Below, piece by piece: positions 8,523 to 17,439 of a stretch of 64,000 nt of DNA. A program made the position numbers and the translations under genes. Each line of letters starts with the position of its first letter. The stretch's first letter is position 1. The stretch covers positions 1 through 64,000 of the forward strand of contig CADAEJ010000002.1 in NCBI GenBank assembly GCA_902786965.1. The letters are read 5' to 3'. Under the pieces are notes generated by a model. The model had not been told where the DNA came from. It made no database searches and worked only from the letters and a program-made list of their open reading frames with translations. Origin of the DNA: an uncultured Ruminococcus sp. GTDB lineage: Bacteria; Bacillota; Clostridia; Oscillospirales; Ruminococcaceae.

Positions 8523-9230
8523 TTAATTCCCTGTTAACTGATTTACGACCTGCGATGCGATGATAAGCCCGACCGCTGACGGAACGAACGCACAGCTTGC
8601 AGGACAGCGCTTTCCCTGCTCGTCAAAGCCGCTTTCGCGCGGTATTTCCTTTGAGTAGACGCAAAGCAGGCGGCGCACTCCCCTTTTTTTCAGCTCGCGG
8701 CGCATAACTCTCGCAAGCGGGCAGACGCTCGTTTTATAGATATCGGCGACCTCAAACAGCTCGGGATGTATCTTGTTGCCTGCGCCCATCGCGCTTATCA
8801 GCGGCACATTCAGCTTGTCACAGCGCACCGCAAGCTCAATCTTTGCAGGCACGAAATCCACCGCATCAACGACAAAATCGTACTGCGTAAGGTCAAAGCT
8901 GTCTGCGTTGTCGGGCGCATAGAAGGCGCACACGGCGCGCACATCGCACTGCGGAGAAATGGACGCGATACGCTCCTTCGCCGCATCGACCTTGTTCCTG
9001 CCGATCGTATCAAATGTAGCAATAAGCTGGCGGTTGATATTTGAAACGGCTACCCTGTCATTGTCGATAAGGTCAAGCCGACCAATGCCGCACCGCGCAA
9101 GCGCCTCGACAGCGTAGCTGCCTACTCCGCCAACGCCGAAAACGGCGACACTGCTGCGTTTGAGCTTATCAACAGCCTGCTGCCCGTAGAGCATTTCAAG
9201 TCTTTCAAGAAAATTCTGCATAGTTTTCAT
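8523..9230 (-). CDS. tcdA: TcdA-type tRNA threonylcarbamoyladenosine dehydratase (ThiF/E1-like, 235 aa)
   Basis: ATP-dependent enzyme that cyclises t6A37 in ANN-decoding tRNAs. It begins with FLERLEMLYGQQAVDKL, the typical family entry, then the Rossmann GVGGVGSYAVEALARCG motif, DNDRVAVSNINRQ, and the DAVDF motif. The C-terminal part holds GAGNKIHPE and VCPLARVMRRELK. Length matches the family. The start is the first ATG inside a weakly marked ribosome region, so the true start could be MQNF, nine bases later. Confidence 0.88.
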   Translation of the reverse strand: MKTMQNFLERLEMLYGQQAVDKLKRSSVAVFGVGGVGSYAVEALARCGIGRLDLIDNDRVAVSNINRQLIATFDTIGRNKVDAAKERIASISPQCDVRAVCAFYAPDNADSFDLTQYDFVVDAVDFVPAKIELAVRCDKLNVPLISAMGAGNKIHPELFEVADIYKTSVCPLARVMRRELKKRGVRRLLCVYSKEIPRESGFDEQGKRCPASCAFVPSAVGLIIASQVVNQLTGN

Positions 9231-9303
9231 TCCCTGTTTATTTATAATGATTCTTTTGTACCGTCCAATTAAATAGGTTCGTACAAATCAGTATAACCTT
9301 TAT

Positions 9304-10209
9304 TTATGAAGATTTCAAGCACTCTTTCGTGCAGGGGTGAAGCTGCATCGGGTCAACGTGTACCATACAATGCTTGACAAGCGCGAACCTGCGCTCGATG
9401 CTGTCGTGAACGCAAAGTGCGATAGCGTGCGCCTCAAACAGCGTAAGCGAGCCGTCTGCGCAGATATCTACATCAACGTACGCGCGTGAGCCGAACTGCC
9501 GTGTGCGCAGAGAGGTTATGCAGATAACGCCGTCGCAGTCCATTATCACCTCACGCATAGCCGCAACGGTGCGTTCATCGCAGGCGCGGTCGGTCATTTT
9601 GTCGGTGCAGTCCATAAAGATGTCAAACGCTGCTTTGAGGATAAAAAGGCTTATCACCGCGCTTGCAAGGGGGTCAAGCACAGGCATGCCAAGCCGAGCG
9701 CCAAGCACCCCGACAAAGCTGCCCACTGACGAAAGGCTGTCGCTGCGGTGGTGCCACGCATCAGCGCGCAAAGCGTCCGAATTTATGCGGTCTGCGGCTT
9801 TGATCGTAAGGCGGTACATTATCTCCTTGACCGCCACAGACAAAAGCGCCGCCCCCAGCGCGAGTGCGGAGGGTGCAGCCCTTTGCTGTGATGAAAACGC
9901 CGCTTTTACGCCGTCATAGCCTACGCCGAGACCCGTCAGCGCGAGCACGAATGAAAGCAGCATCGCCGCAACACACTCAAATCTCTCGTGGCCGTATGGG
10001 TGTGAGCTGTCAGCCTTTCTGCCCGCTATCTTAACGCCGATAATGACTATAAGCGTTGAGAATACATCGGACGCGGAGTGTACAGCATCGCTTACAAGCG
10101 CGCGAGAACCTGCGAACACTCCTGCGAGCAGTTTAAGCAGCGCAAGTACGGTGTTTGCCACTATCGTCAAGACAGAAACCTTGACAGCTATTTTCTGCGA
10201 TGTTTCCAC
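9304..10209 (-). CDS. Cation diffusion facilitator (CDF) family metal transporter (301 aa)
   Basis: Exports divalent metals (Zn, Mn, Fe or Co) in exchange for protons. About six membrane helices fill residues 1-210. Metal-site motifs are visible: SDAVHSASD in helix 2 and the HHRSDSLSS motif in helix 5. HPYGHERFE lies between, and a cytoplasmic metallochaperone-like domain follows. The start is a GTG (10207-10209) after CGGAG. It is downstream of the GH2 gene on the same strand, 55 bp apart, and is probably separate in function. Metal specificity cannot be read from these motifs. Confidence 0.88.
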   Translation of the reverse strand: METSQKIAVKVSVLTIVANTVLALLKLLAGVFAGSRALVSDAVHSASDVFSTLIVIIGVKIAGRKADSSHPYGHERFECVAAMLLSFVLALTGLGVGYDGVKAAFSSQQRAAPSALALGAALLSVAVKEIMYRLTIKAADRINSDALRADAWHHRSDSLSSVGSFVGVLGARLGMPVLDPLASAVISLFILKAAFDIFMDCTDKMTDRACDERTVAAMREVIMDCDGVICITSLRTRQFGSRAYVDVDICADGSLTLFEAHAIALCVHDSIERRFALVKHCMVHVDPMQLHPCTKECLKSS

Positions 10210-10264
10210 GCTATCATCTCCGAACAGTTTTGTATATACTATTCAAAGACGCGCTGAAACGACA

Positions 10265-13015
10265 CTACCGCATCATCACGCTGCCGCACACACCGCAGCC
10301 GTACTTTGTGGTGCTTTCCACGCACACGATAAGCTCGCACCTGCCGCTGATGCCCTCGGGCACGGCACAGTCAAGCGAAACGGTGTTCCAATAGCCCTCC
10401 GCCTGACCGATAAGCTGTCTGTTCAGATATACCGAGCATTTGCCCCACAGTGCGCTGAAATGCAGTATCGGCGGCTTGCCGTTGATGCTTTGGGGAATAT
10501 TGACGCTTGCGGTGTACAGCGCGAACTTACCGATACAGTCTGATAGCCTTTGTGGAGTACCTGCCGCGATATTGACAGGCTCAAACGAGTTGTTGTCGGT
10601 CGGGTCATTTTTAAGGTTTGCAATGTCGGGCATACTGTCAAACAACCTTGTGCTTACGCTCCAGCCGGGGATATAGCTGTCAAATACACTTTCTGCGTAG
10701 TTTTCGGGCTGCGCTTCGATTGTGTCAAGCTCTATTGGTTGACAGCTTACGCCCTCGCACTCACCTGTCAAGGTAAGACGCTTGCAGCCCGCCTTGCAGC
10801 GCACGATAAACTGCGCTTTTCCGTGGAAAAGGCTGCGTGAAGCACTTGTAAAGTCCTCGTGGCAGTTGGGGTCGCCGTTTGATGATGCGACTACCACGCC
10901 GCCGTCGCATACGAGGGTAACGCTTTGCTCAAAGTCCGTGACCTCTCTGCCCTTGTCATCAAGCGCGATTACGTTGATTACCGCCATATCAACACCGTCA
11001 TTTTTGATAGCTCTCTCAAACGGCTGCAAAACTATCCGCGATGCCTTGCCTGCGGTGTACCTTATGTCCTCGCCGACTGCCTTTCCGCCGCGGTAGCCCA
11101 CAAGCTTCAGCTCGCCCGCCTCGAACGGTACCTCCCAGTAAGCCTGCTTGTCGATGTCGATATCCTTTCTGCCCAGCGAGCGCGAGTTGACAAAAAGCTC
11201 CGCCTGCTCACAGTTAGTGTGGCTCATCACGCGGATAATCTCGCCCTCGTGCCCTGTAAAGTTCCAATGCGGCAGAACGTGTACAACAGGCTCGTCGCTG
11301 AAATACGCCTTGCACATATAGTAGCCGTCCTTGGCAAAGCCGCAGATGTCCATCATACCGAAGAAACTCGAAACGCTTGGCCACTCAAACGGTGTCGGCT
11401 CGCCCAGGTAGTCAAAGCCTGTCCAGATAAACGCGCCTGCGGCATAGTCGCGGTGACGTATTATATCCCACGTTTGACGGACAGTCGCGCCCCAGTCGGC
11501 AGGATCCTCATCGTAGTTTGAGAAAAGATGCTTTTCTCTGTCGGTCTTATAACAATCGCGCACGGCAAAGGTCGAGGTCGTTTCCGAACCGATGATGCAC
11601 AGCTCGGGGTGCTTTGCGTGCAGCTTGTCGTAGGAATCCATAATGTAGTTGATGCCGCACACGTCAAGAATGTCCGCACAGCCCTCGTCCTCGAGCACAC
11701 CGCCGTTCATAGCGCCTGTGACGAGGCGCGAATCGTCAAGCTTTTTTATCTCGTAGATCATTCGCTGTGCCATAAGTGCGCCGTTTTTGGTGCCCTGCAA
11801 AGGCTCCTCGTTGAAGATGGAATACATTATCACGCTGGGGTGATTTCTGTCGCGGCGAACCATTGTGCGCAGCTGTTCAAGGCAGTCCTCACTCGTTTCA
11901 AAGCTGCGGTTCTCGTCAAGCACGAGCATCCCCTGCCTGTCGCACTCGTCAAGCAGCGCCTTGTGGACTATACCGTGAGCGCAGCGGTAGGCGTTGCTGC
12001 CCATTTGTTTGAGGCGTGTGATGCGGTAGCGTATGACGCTTTCGGGCAGCGCGACACCGAGCCCTCCGTGATCCTGGTGATTGCAGGTGCCGTATATCCT
12101 GACGCTCCTGCCGTTGAGGAAAAAGCCTTTATCTGCGTCAAAACGTATGGTGCGCAGTCCGAACGTGACGGCTGCATTGTCAAGTACCGTTTCGCCGTCA
12201 AGCAGCTGCACCTCGCATTCATAGAGATATGGGGAATCAATATCCCACAGCTTCGGGTCGGGGATATACAAAAGCATCGACTTGGTCACAGTGTCCATTT
12301 TATAGGTAAAGGTGTGGAACTTGTACTCCGCCGCCTGCTCGTGCGTCTGCTTATCGGTAATGCGGCAAAGCACGGTCACACTCTTGTCCTCGTATGTGGT
12401 ATTGCAGATGTCAAGCGAGATGTTTGCAACCCACTTGTCCGCACGCTTTTCGCCCTTTACAAAGATGCCGTTCTCGGCGATATTGACCTTATCCTTTACG
12501 TCAAGGCGGACGCTTCGGTAAAGCCCTGCGCCCTCGTACCACCAGCCCTCAAAGCCGTCTGCATCTACAAATACCGCAAGCACGTTGGGGCGGCTGTCAA
12601 AGAAAGCCCTGTCGGAAACATCGACTGTAAACGGCGCATATGCGGTGAAATTGCGCTTTATAAGCGAGCCGTTGAAGTAAACGTATGCGTCCTTTGCCGC
12701 GCCCTCAAAGGTTATCGTGAGCTGTCTACCCTCGTACTGCTTGGGCAGAAAGAACGCTTTTCTGTACCACGCTTTGCCCTTTGGCTTGTAGCCCCACGAG
12801 GGCGAACCGCTTGGGTCAAACGGCAGGCGGACAGACCAATCGTGCGGAAGGGTGACTGTTTCCCACGCAGATACGTCAAAATCGCTCTGCGGAACACCCT
12901 TGACGGCACCCGCTTTTGAGCCTGAATAGATGTCATTGTGCGAAAGCCCTGCGCCGCTATCGACCTCGCCCAAGTGGAATGACCAGTCCTTATCAAGTGA
13001 AAGTGTTGTCCTCAT
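10265..13015 (-). CDS. Glycoside hydrolase family 2 enzyme, beta-galactosidase-like (916 aa)
   Basis: Retaining exo-glycosidase acting on beta-linked sugars, probably cytoplasmic since no signal peptide is seen. Domains: N-terminal jelly roll (about 1-170), Ig-like domain (about 175-285), TIM barrel (about 290-580) with acid/base Glu403 in FNEEP and nucleophile Glu478 in IGSETTS, then additional beta domains of the DUF4982/Big kind to the end. Its ATG overlaps the stop of the AraC gene (ATGA), so the two are translationally coupled. The substrate may be beta-galactoside, beta-glucuronide or mannoside; the coupled regulator and divergent beta-glucanase favour plant glycans. Confidence 0.88.
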   Translation of the reverse strand: MRTTLSLDKDWSFHLGEVDSGAGLSHNDIYSGSKAGAVKGVPQSDFDVSAWETVTLPHDWSVRLPFDPSGSPSWGYKPKGKAWYRKAFFLPKQYEGRQLTITFEGAAKDAYVYFNGSLIKRNFTAYAPFTVDVSDRAFFDSRPNVLAVFVDADGFEGWWYEGAGLYRSVRLDVKDKVNIAENGIFVKGEKRADKWVANISLDICNTTYEDKSVTVLCRITDKQTHEQAAEYKFHTFTYKMDTVTKSMLLYIPDPKLWDIDSPYLYECEVQLLDGETVLDNAAVTFGLRTIRFDADKGFFLNGRSVRIYGTCNHQDHGGLGVALPESVIRYRITRLKQMGSNAYRCAHGIVHKALLDECDRQGMLVLDENRSFETSEDCLEQLRTMVRRDRNHPSVIMYSIFNEEPLQGTKNGALMAQRMIYEIKKLDDSRLVTGAMNGGVLEDEGCADILDVCGINYIMDSYDKLHAKHPELCIIGSETTSTFAVRDCYKTDREKHLFSNYDEDPADWGATVRQTWDIIRHRDYAAGAFIWTGFDYLGEPTPFEWPSVSSFFGMMDICGFAKDGYYMCKAYFSDEPVVHVLPHWNFTGHEGEIIRVMSHTNCEQAELFVNSRSLGRKDIDIDKQAYWEVPFEAGELKLVGYRGGKAVGEDIRYTAGKASRIVLQPFERAIKNDGVDMAVINVIALDDKGREVTDFEQSVTLVCDGGVVVASSNGDPNCHEDFTSASRSLFHGKAQFIVRCKAGCKRLTLTGECEGVSCQPIELDTIEAQPENYAESVFDSYIPGWSVSTRLFDSMPDIANLKNDPTDNNSFEPVNIAAGTPQRLSDCIGKFALYTASVNIPQSINGKPPILHFSALWGKCSVYLNRQLIGQAEGYWNTVSLDCAVPEGISGRCELIVCVESTTKYGCGVCGSVMMR

Positions 13016-13788
13016 TTCTTGCTCTCCTTTACTGTACAGGAATTTATCTCGGTCGTGAACGAATACATATCGCGGTACCTTTTGGGAGTCACGCCCTCAA
13101 GGTCTTTGAATATCTTTGTAAAATAGCTCTGGCAGGAGAACGCGAGCGTTTCGGATATCTGCGAGAGCGAATATCCCGAATATTTGAGCATATTCTTCGC
13201 CGCATTTATCTTGCGCCTGATGATGTAGCCCGTGATGCTCTCTCCCGTTTCCTTTTTGAAAAGGCGCGACAGGTAGCTCGGACTAAGCCCCGTGTGCTTT
13301 GCAAGCTCGTCAACGGTTATCTTCTTGTGCAGGTGGGAGTAGATGTAATTCACGCACAGCACTATCTGCTTTGAGTAGAGCCTGTCCTTGCGCAGTGCCG
13401 CCATACGCTTTGTGTAGTCCATAGACATATTGCGGTGAAGCCCCGATATTTCGTTGGGTGTGGTACAGCGGTCACAGCTTTGTATGTAAAGGTCGCTGAG
13501 GCTGTATGCCGTTTCATGCTCCATGCCCGATTCTATGCAGTAGCGCGCAAGCATTGCCGCGGTTATCGCAAAATGGTATTTGAGATTCTGCAATTTGTCC
13601 TCGCACAGCTTGCCCAAGCCGTCTTTCTTTGCAAAGTCTACCGAGCAAAGCGCCGAGACCTTTGCGACATCTCCGCTTTTTACAGCGTAATAAAAGTCAA
13701 ATTCGGGGACGTACGGCGCGTGTGCGCTCTCGTTCTCGCGCAGGGCAAACTCGCGCACAGACATCTCCCTGTCTATATTTATGCTCAT
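13012..13788 (-). CDS. AraC-family transcriptional regulator (258 aa)
   Basis: DNA-binding regulator with a two-helix-turn-helix AraC domain in the last 100 residues (ITVDELAKHTGLSPSYLSRLFK, split here as ITVDELAKH and LSPSYLSRLF) and the conserved end YRD. The N-terminal half is an unrecognised sensor region with several Cys and Met. It shares this architecture with the AraC protein at 59228-59992 (the EFDFYYAV / ALCS half and a CTTPNE-type segment have counterparts there), so the two are paralogues. RBS GGGAGGTG. It likely controls the coupled GH2 gene and perhaps the divergent GH16 gene. Confidence 0.88.
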   Translation of the reverse strand: MSINIDREMSVREFALRENESAHAPYVPEFDFYYAVKSGDVAKVSALCSVDFAKKDGLGKLCEDKLQNLKYHFAITAAMLARYCIESGMEHETAYSLSDLYIQSCDRCTTPNEISGLHRNMSMDYTKRMAALRKDRLYSKQIVLCVNYIYSHLHKKITVDELAKHTGLSPSYLSRLFKKETGESITGYIIRRKINAAKNMLKYSGYSLSQISETLAFSCQSYFTKIFKDLEGVTPKRYRDMYSFTTEINSCTVKESKK

Positions 13789-13835
13789 AACTGCACCTCC
13801 CGTGTAAAAATAGTATAAAGGTTGACGTTGTGTTT

Positions 13836-13864
13836 ATTGTAGCATAATTCTTATAAAAATACAA
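13836..13864 (-). promoter_or_regulatory. Promoter of the AraC-GH2 operon
   Basis: TTGTAT (13859-13864), 17-bp spacer, TACAAT (13836-13841) on the minus strand. On the plus strand a TATAAT lies before the GH16 gene without a good -35 box, which fits activator dependence. Confidence 0.6.
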
Positions 13865-13947
13865 TTAAATTTATATAAATTTGCGCCAAATGATTGTATA
13901 ATTCAGTTACAAAATATGTGCAACAGTTCTATATGGAGGGAAAAGAT

Positions 13948-15417
13948 ATGAAAAGCAGAAAAATCATCTCGCTGCTTGCTACGATAGCGATGCTTTCGTC
14001 AATGGCAGGCTGCGGAGATTCAAGCAAGAGCGATTCTTCAAGCGCGGCTGACTCCTCGTCTGTATCGTCAAGCAGTGCGGAATCATCAAGCGCGGCTGAC
14101 TCTTCGGGAAGCGCACAGCCTGATTTCGACCCGAGCAAGACCGACGAGAAAACTCCCGACCTTGAGGGCTACAATCTGCTGTGGAGCGACGAGTTCAACG
14201 GCAAGAAGCTCGACGAGAGCATCTGGAGCTACGACCCGCACGAGCCGGGCTGGACAAACAACGAGCTTCAGGAGTACACGACCTCGACCGACAACGTGTT
14301 CATCAGAGAGGGCAAGCTTGTACTCAAGGGCATAAAGACGCAGAAAAACGGCGCTGACTACTACACATCGGGCAAGATAAAGTCGCAGAACAAGAAGGAT
14401 TTCCTCTACGGAAAGATCTGCGTCAAGGCAAAGACTCCCGAGGGACAGGGCTTGTGGCCTGCGATATGGATGATGCCGACCGACGAGAGCAAGTACGGTC
14501 AGTGGCCCAAGTGCGGTGAGATAGACATTATGGAGGTACTTGGAAATGATGTCAAGACCGCATACGGCACAGTTCACTACGGCGAGCCTCACGGCGAACA
14601 GCAGGGCACGGTCAAGCTCGAAAGCGGCAGCTTTGCTGACAGCTTCCACGAATATTCTGTTGAGTGGGAGCCGGGTGAGATACGCTGGTACATCGACGGC
14701 AAGGAGTATCTGAAGGTAAATGACTGGTTCACCGCTGAAAAGGGACAGGACGACAAGCCATACCCTGCTCCGTTTGACCAGACCTTCTTTATGCAGCTCA
14801 ACCTCGCAGTAGGCGGCGACTGGCCGGGCAACCCCGATGCGTCAACAAACTTTGACAAGGCAGAGTTCGAGGTAGACTACGTTCGCGTTTACCAGAAGCC
14901 TTCATATGACACAAACGTTAAAAAGCCCGAGCAGAAGTTCAGAGAGGCTACCGCTGACGGAAACTTCATCTACAACGGTGATTTCTCCAAGGCTGAGGAC
15001 CTCAATGACGATACAGACTGGAAGTTCCTGCTGTTCAACGAGGGTGCTGGCTCTGCGGAGATAAAGAACAACGAGATAGTCATCAAATCGACTGCCGAGG
15101 GTACAGAGGAATACTCGGTACAGCTGGTGCAGTTCGACCAGCCGATGATCAAGGGCAAAAAGTACCGCGTGACATTCGATGCGTATGCCGAGGCAGAAAG
15201 AACGATGAAGGTCGCTGTTACCGCGCCGAACCAGGGCTGGATAAGATACCTGCCCGATACATCGCTTGACCTCAAGACCACAAAGCAGTCCTATAAGTAC
15301 GACTTTGAAATGAAGGACAGAACAGACCCCACAGGCAGACTTGAGTTCAATATGGGCAAGTGCGGCTCTACCGCAACTATCCACATCTCAAATGTTCGCC
15401 TTGAGGAGATAAAGTAA
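13948..15417 (+). CDS. GH16 endo-beta-glucanase lipoprotein with C-terminal carbohydrate-binding-like domain (489 aa)
   Basis: Cleaves beta-1,3(1,4)-glucans at the cell surface. Lipobox LSSMAGC puts the lipidated residue at Cys22, followed by a Ser/Asp/Ala linker (23-70). The GH16 fold (about 75-325) shows the catalytic signature EIDIME with nucleophile Glu192 and acid/base Glu197. Residues about 345-489 form a jelly-roll domain of the CBM4/9 type. ATG 13948 follows GGAGGG; an in-frame ATG 54 bp upstream has no ribosome site. It is divergent from the AraC-GH2 pair, suggesting a shared glucan response. Confidence 0.92.
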   Translation: MKSRKIISLLATIAMLSSMAGCGDSSKSDSSSAADSSSVSSSSAESSSAADSSGSAQPDFDPSKTDEKTPDLEGYNLLWSDEFNGKKLDESIWSYDPHEPGWTNNELQEYTTSTDNVFIREGKLVLKGIKTQKNGADYYTSGKIKSQNKKDFLYGKICVKAKTPEGQGLWPAIWMMPTDESKYGQWPKCGEIDIMEVLGNDVKTAYGTVHYGEPHGEQQGTVKLESGSFADSFHEYSVEWEPGEIRWYIDGKEYLKVNDWFTAEKGQDDKPYPAPFDQTFFMQLNLAVGGDWPGNPDASTNFDKAEFEVDYVRVYQKPSYDTNVKKPEQKFREATADGNFIYNGDFSKAEDLNDDTDWKFLLFNEGAGSAEIKNNEIVIKSTAEGTEEYSVQLVQFDQPMIKGKKYRVTFDAYAEAERTMKVAVTAPNQGWIRYLPDTSLDLKTTKQSYKYDFEMKDRTDPTGRLEFNMGKCGSTATIHISNVRLEEIK

Positions 15418-15443
15418 GCTTACAACTCTTTTAACAGTTAACT

Positions 15444-15489
15444 GAAAAGATCCCTGCGAAAAAATGCTTTCGCGGGGGTCTTTTCTTTT
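15444..15489 (+). terminator. Terminator of the GH16 gene
   Basis: AAAAGATCCC-GCGA paired with TCGCGGGGGTCTTTT, ending in a T-rich tract. Confidence 0.85.
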
Positions 15490-15497
15490 GTGCGGTG

Positions 15498-15527
15498 TTG
15501 ACAAGTGTGTATAAAAAGTAGTATAAT
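15498..15527 (+). promoter_or_regulatory. Promoter of the DUF5685-DnaJ operon
   Basis: TTGACA (15498-15503), 18-bp spacer, TATAAT (15522-15527). Confidence 0.8.
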
Positions 15528-15563
15528 CAATTGTATAAACCTTATCGGGAAGGAAGTGCGCAG

Positions 15564-16478
15564 ATGTTCGGGTACATCAGAGCCTACAAGCCGTATATGC
15601 GTATGTTTGAGTACGAGATATACAAAAGCATCTACTGCGGCATCTGCAAGGATATGCACCGCCGTTTCGGGTTTATGACGAGAATGACGCTGACGTATGA
15701 CTCGGCTTTTCTTGCGCTGATCGACCTATCGGTGCGCGGCAAGAAGCTGAAAGTCCGCGGCGAGAGATGTATCGCTCACCCGTGGAAAAAGTCGATGTGC
15801 GCGGCGTGCGGGAGCGACCTTTCGTTTGCATCGAGCGTATCGGTGCTGCTGACTTATCACAAGCTGCGCGACGATATCGCCGACAGCGGCTTTAAGAAAA
15901 AGCTGATAGCATACGCGCTGCTGCCGTTTTTCAAAAAGGCTTACAAGCGCGCCTGCGTCAAGTACGCTGACCTCAGCGACAGGATAAGCGAGGCTATGAA
16001 GATGCAGACGGCGCTTGAAGCGGACAAAAGCGCGGGCATCGACGCTGCCTGCGAGCCTACGGCGCTTATGATGCAGGCGGTGTTTGGTGAGATAGGCACA
16101 AACAAACGCGAAAAAGCTCTGCTTGCGAGGTTCGGTTACTGCCTCGGGCGGTTCGTGTACATAACCGATGCGCTTGACGACCTGAAAAAAGACATCGAGC
16201 AGGGCGGGTACAATCCGCTGATAATATATATGCGCTCACACGATATACAGTGGGACGGGCAGGGCTGGTTCCCAAAGCAGATACGCGAGCTTTGCGATGC
16301 AACGGTCAATATGTCGCTGGGACAGCTTGCAGACTGCTATGTGGCGCTTGATATGCAAAGATTCCGCGATATACTTGACAACATAGTGTACCTTGGTTTA
16401 AAATATACTTATAATCAGGTCAAAACGGAGAAATTCAACAAGAGAAATAAAGTAAGGAAAGGAACGACAGAATTATGA
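15564..16478 (+). CDS. DUF5685-family helical protein with Cys clusters and Asp-rich motifs (304 aa)
   Basis: Function unknown. It opens with MFGYIRAYKPYM and a CxxC (Cys25, Cys28), then a second cluster Cys69, Cys79, Cys82 that could bind a metal. The rest is alpha-helical. Two acidic patches stand out: RDDIAD (Asp103, 104, 107) and TDALDDLKKD (Asp202, 205, 206, 210) followed by GGYNPL. Their placement recalls the two Asp motifs of squalene/phytoene-synthase-type enzymes, which is only a resemblance by eye. ATG 15564 follows GGAAGGA; an earlier in-frame ATG has none. The stop overlaps the J-domain gene start by 4 bp, so the two are co-translated. Confidence 0.7.
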   Translation: MFGYIRAYKPYMRMFEYEIYKSIYCGICKDMHRRFGFMTRMTLTYDSAFLALIDLSVRGKKLKVRGERCIAHPWKKSMCAACGSDLSFASSVSVLLTYHKLRDDIADSGFKKKLIAYALLPFFKKAYKRACVKYADLSDRISEAMKMQTALEADKSAGIDAACEPTALMMQAVFGEIGTNKREKALLARFGYCLGRFVYITDALDDLKKDIEQGGYNPLIIYMRSHDIQWDGQGWFPKQIRELCDATVNMSLGQLADCYVALDMQRFRDILDNIVYLGLKYTYNQVKTEKFNKRNKVRKGTTEL

Positions 16479-17083
16479 CAAACGGCAAAGACCCTTATGT
16501 AGTGCTTGGCGTGTCACACGGTGCGACCGAGGAGGAGGTCAAGGCGGCTTACAAGGAGCTCGTGAAAAAGTACCACCCCGACCAGTACCAGAACAATCCC
16601 CTGCAGGACGTTGCGTCAGAAAAAATGGCTGAGGTGAACGAGGCTTATGACGAGATAATCAACCGCATCAGAAACGGTGAGTACGCAAGCTATCAATCTA
16701 CAAGCAATTACTTCGACAGTGCGCGCGTGCGCGAGCTTATCCAGACGGGCAACATCACCGAGGCTGACAACATTCTTTCAAGCGTTGACCCTGCCCGCCG
16801 TGATGCAGAATGGCACTTCCTCAAAGGCTCGGTCGCTTACAAGCGCGGCTGGTTCAACGAGGCATATGACCATTTCACGCAGGCACATAATATCAATCCG
16901 AACAATGCCGAATATGCGGCTGCACTCAATCAGCTCGGCTCGCAGCGCGGCGGTAATATGAACGGTATGCCAAGCGGCTACTACCAGAACCAGAGCCACG
17001 ATGCCTGCAGCTGCTGCTGTGACCTGATGTGTATGGACGCTTGCTGTGAATGTATGGGCGGCGACCTTATCCCCTGCTGCTGA
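16475..17083 (+). CDS. J-domain (DnaJ-like) protein with Cys-rich C-terminus (202 aa)
   Basis: The N-terminal J domain (residues 5-65) has the HPD motif at 34-36, needed to stimulate Hsp70 ATPase. Residues about 85-150 look like a TPR-type helical repeat pair. The last 30 residues hold ten Cys in clusters (CSCCCD, CMDACCEC, PCC), which could bind metal or anchor the protein. There is no DnaJ zinc-finger consensus (CxxCxGxG). Its ATG overlaps the DUF5685 stop (ATGA). It is likely a dedicated co-chaperone for the preceding protein, by inference. Confidence 0.82.
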   Translation: MTNGKDPYVVLGVSHGATEEEVKAAYKELVKKYHPDQYQNNPLQDVASEKMAEVNEAYDEIINRIRNGEYASYQSTSNYFDSARVRELIQTGNITEADNILSSVDPARRDAEWHFLKGSVAYKRGWFNEAYDHFTQAHNINPNNAEYAAALNQLGSQRGGNMNGMPSGYYQNQSHDACSCCCDLMCMDACCECMGGDLIPCC

Positions 17084-17111
17084 TCGAGAGAAGATTATCA
17101 AAGATTATTGG

Positions 17112-17307
17112 GGGAAACCCTTTTTGATGAAGGTCGAGAACGGCAAAGCCGTTCTCTTGGGAGTAACCGTGGTAACGGTTACTCCGTTATCCCCCCCGAG
17201 AATATCCTTTGGATATTCTCGCAAGCGACCGCAGGTCGCTTTACCCCTATTCCTAAACCTTTTATTGCTTTTTCGCCATTTGGGTCTACGACCCAAATAA
17301 CGAAAAA
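17112..17307. repeat. Array of six consecutive perfect hairpins with 3-4 nt loops
   Basis: Stems, in order: GGG-AAA-CCC then T5 (17112-17125); GAGAACGGC / GCCGTTCTC, loop AAA (17136-17156); GAGTAACCGT / ACGGTTACTC, loop GGTA (17161-17184); CGAGAATATCC / GGATATTCTCG, loop TTT (17197-17221); AAGCGACC / GGTCGCTT, loop GCA (17223-17241); ATTTGGGTC / GACCCAAAT, loop TAC (17278-17298), itself framed by TTTTTCG / CGAAAAA (17269-17275, 17301-17307). Short frames crossing it are not credible genes. It resembles an intergenic palindromic element or a structured RNA; only this copy is in the window. Confidence 0.85.
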
Positions 17308-17439
17308 GTAGTAGGAGTTCAGAACAGAGAGTAAGAGAAAAAACACTCCCAAGAGGAGTCCCACAATAACTTTGATAAACTTACCACAATCAAACAAAAA
17401 CAAGCGGAAAACAATGTTTACAACGGAGATACTCACTTT

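Noticed and set aside
11528..12919. A long plus-strand open frame (463 codons)
   Set aside because: It is the exact antisense of the GH2 gene, with no ribosome site and no recognisable domain; the minus-strand frame has clear catalytic motifs.
17108..17311. Short frames across the hairpin array
   Set aside because: They arise from the palindromes themselves, exist on both strands, and have no ribosome site or protein-like composition.
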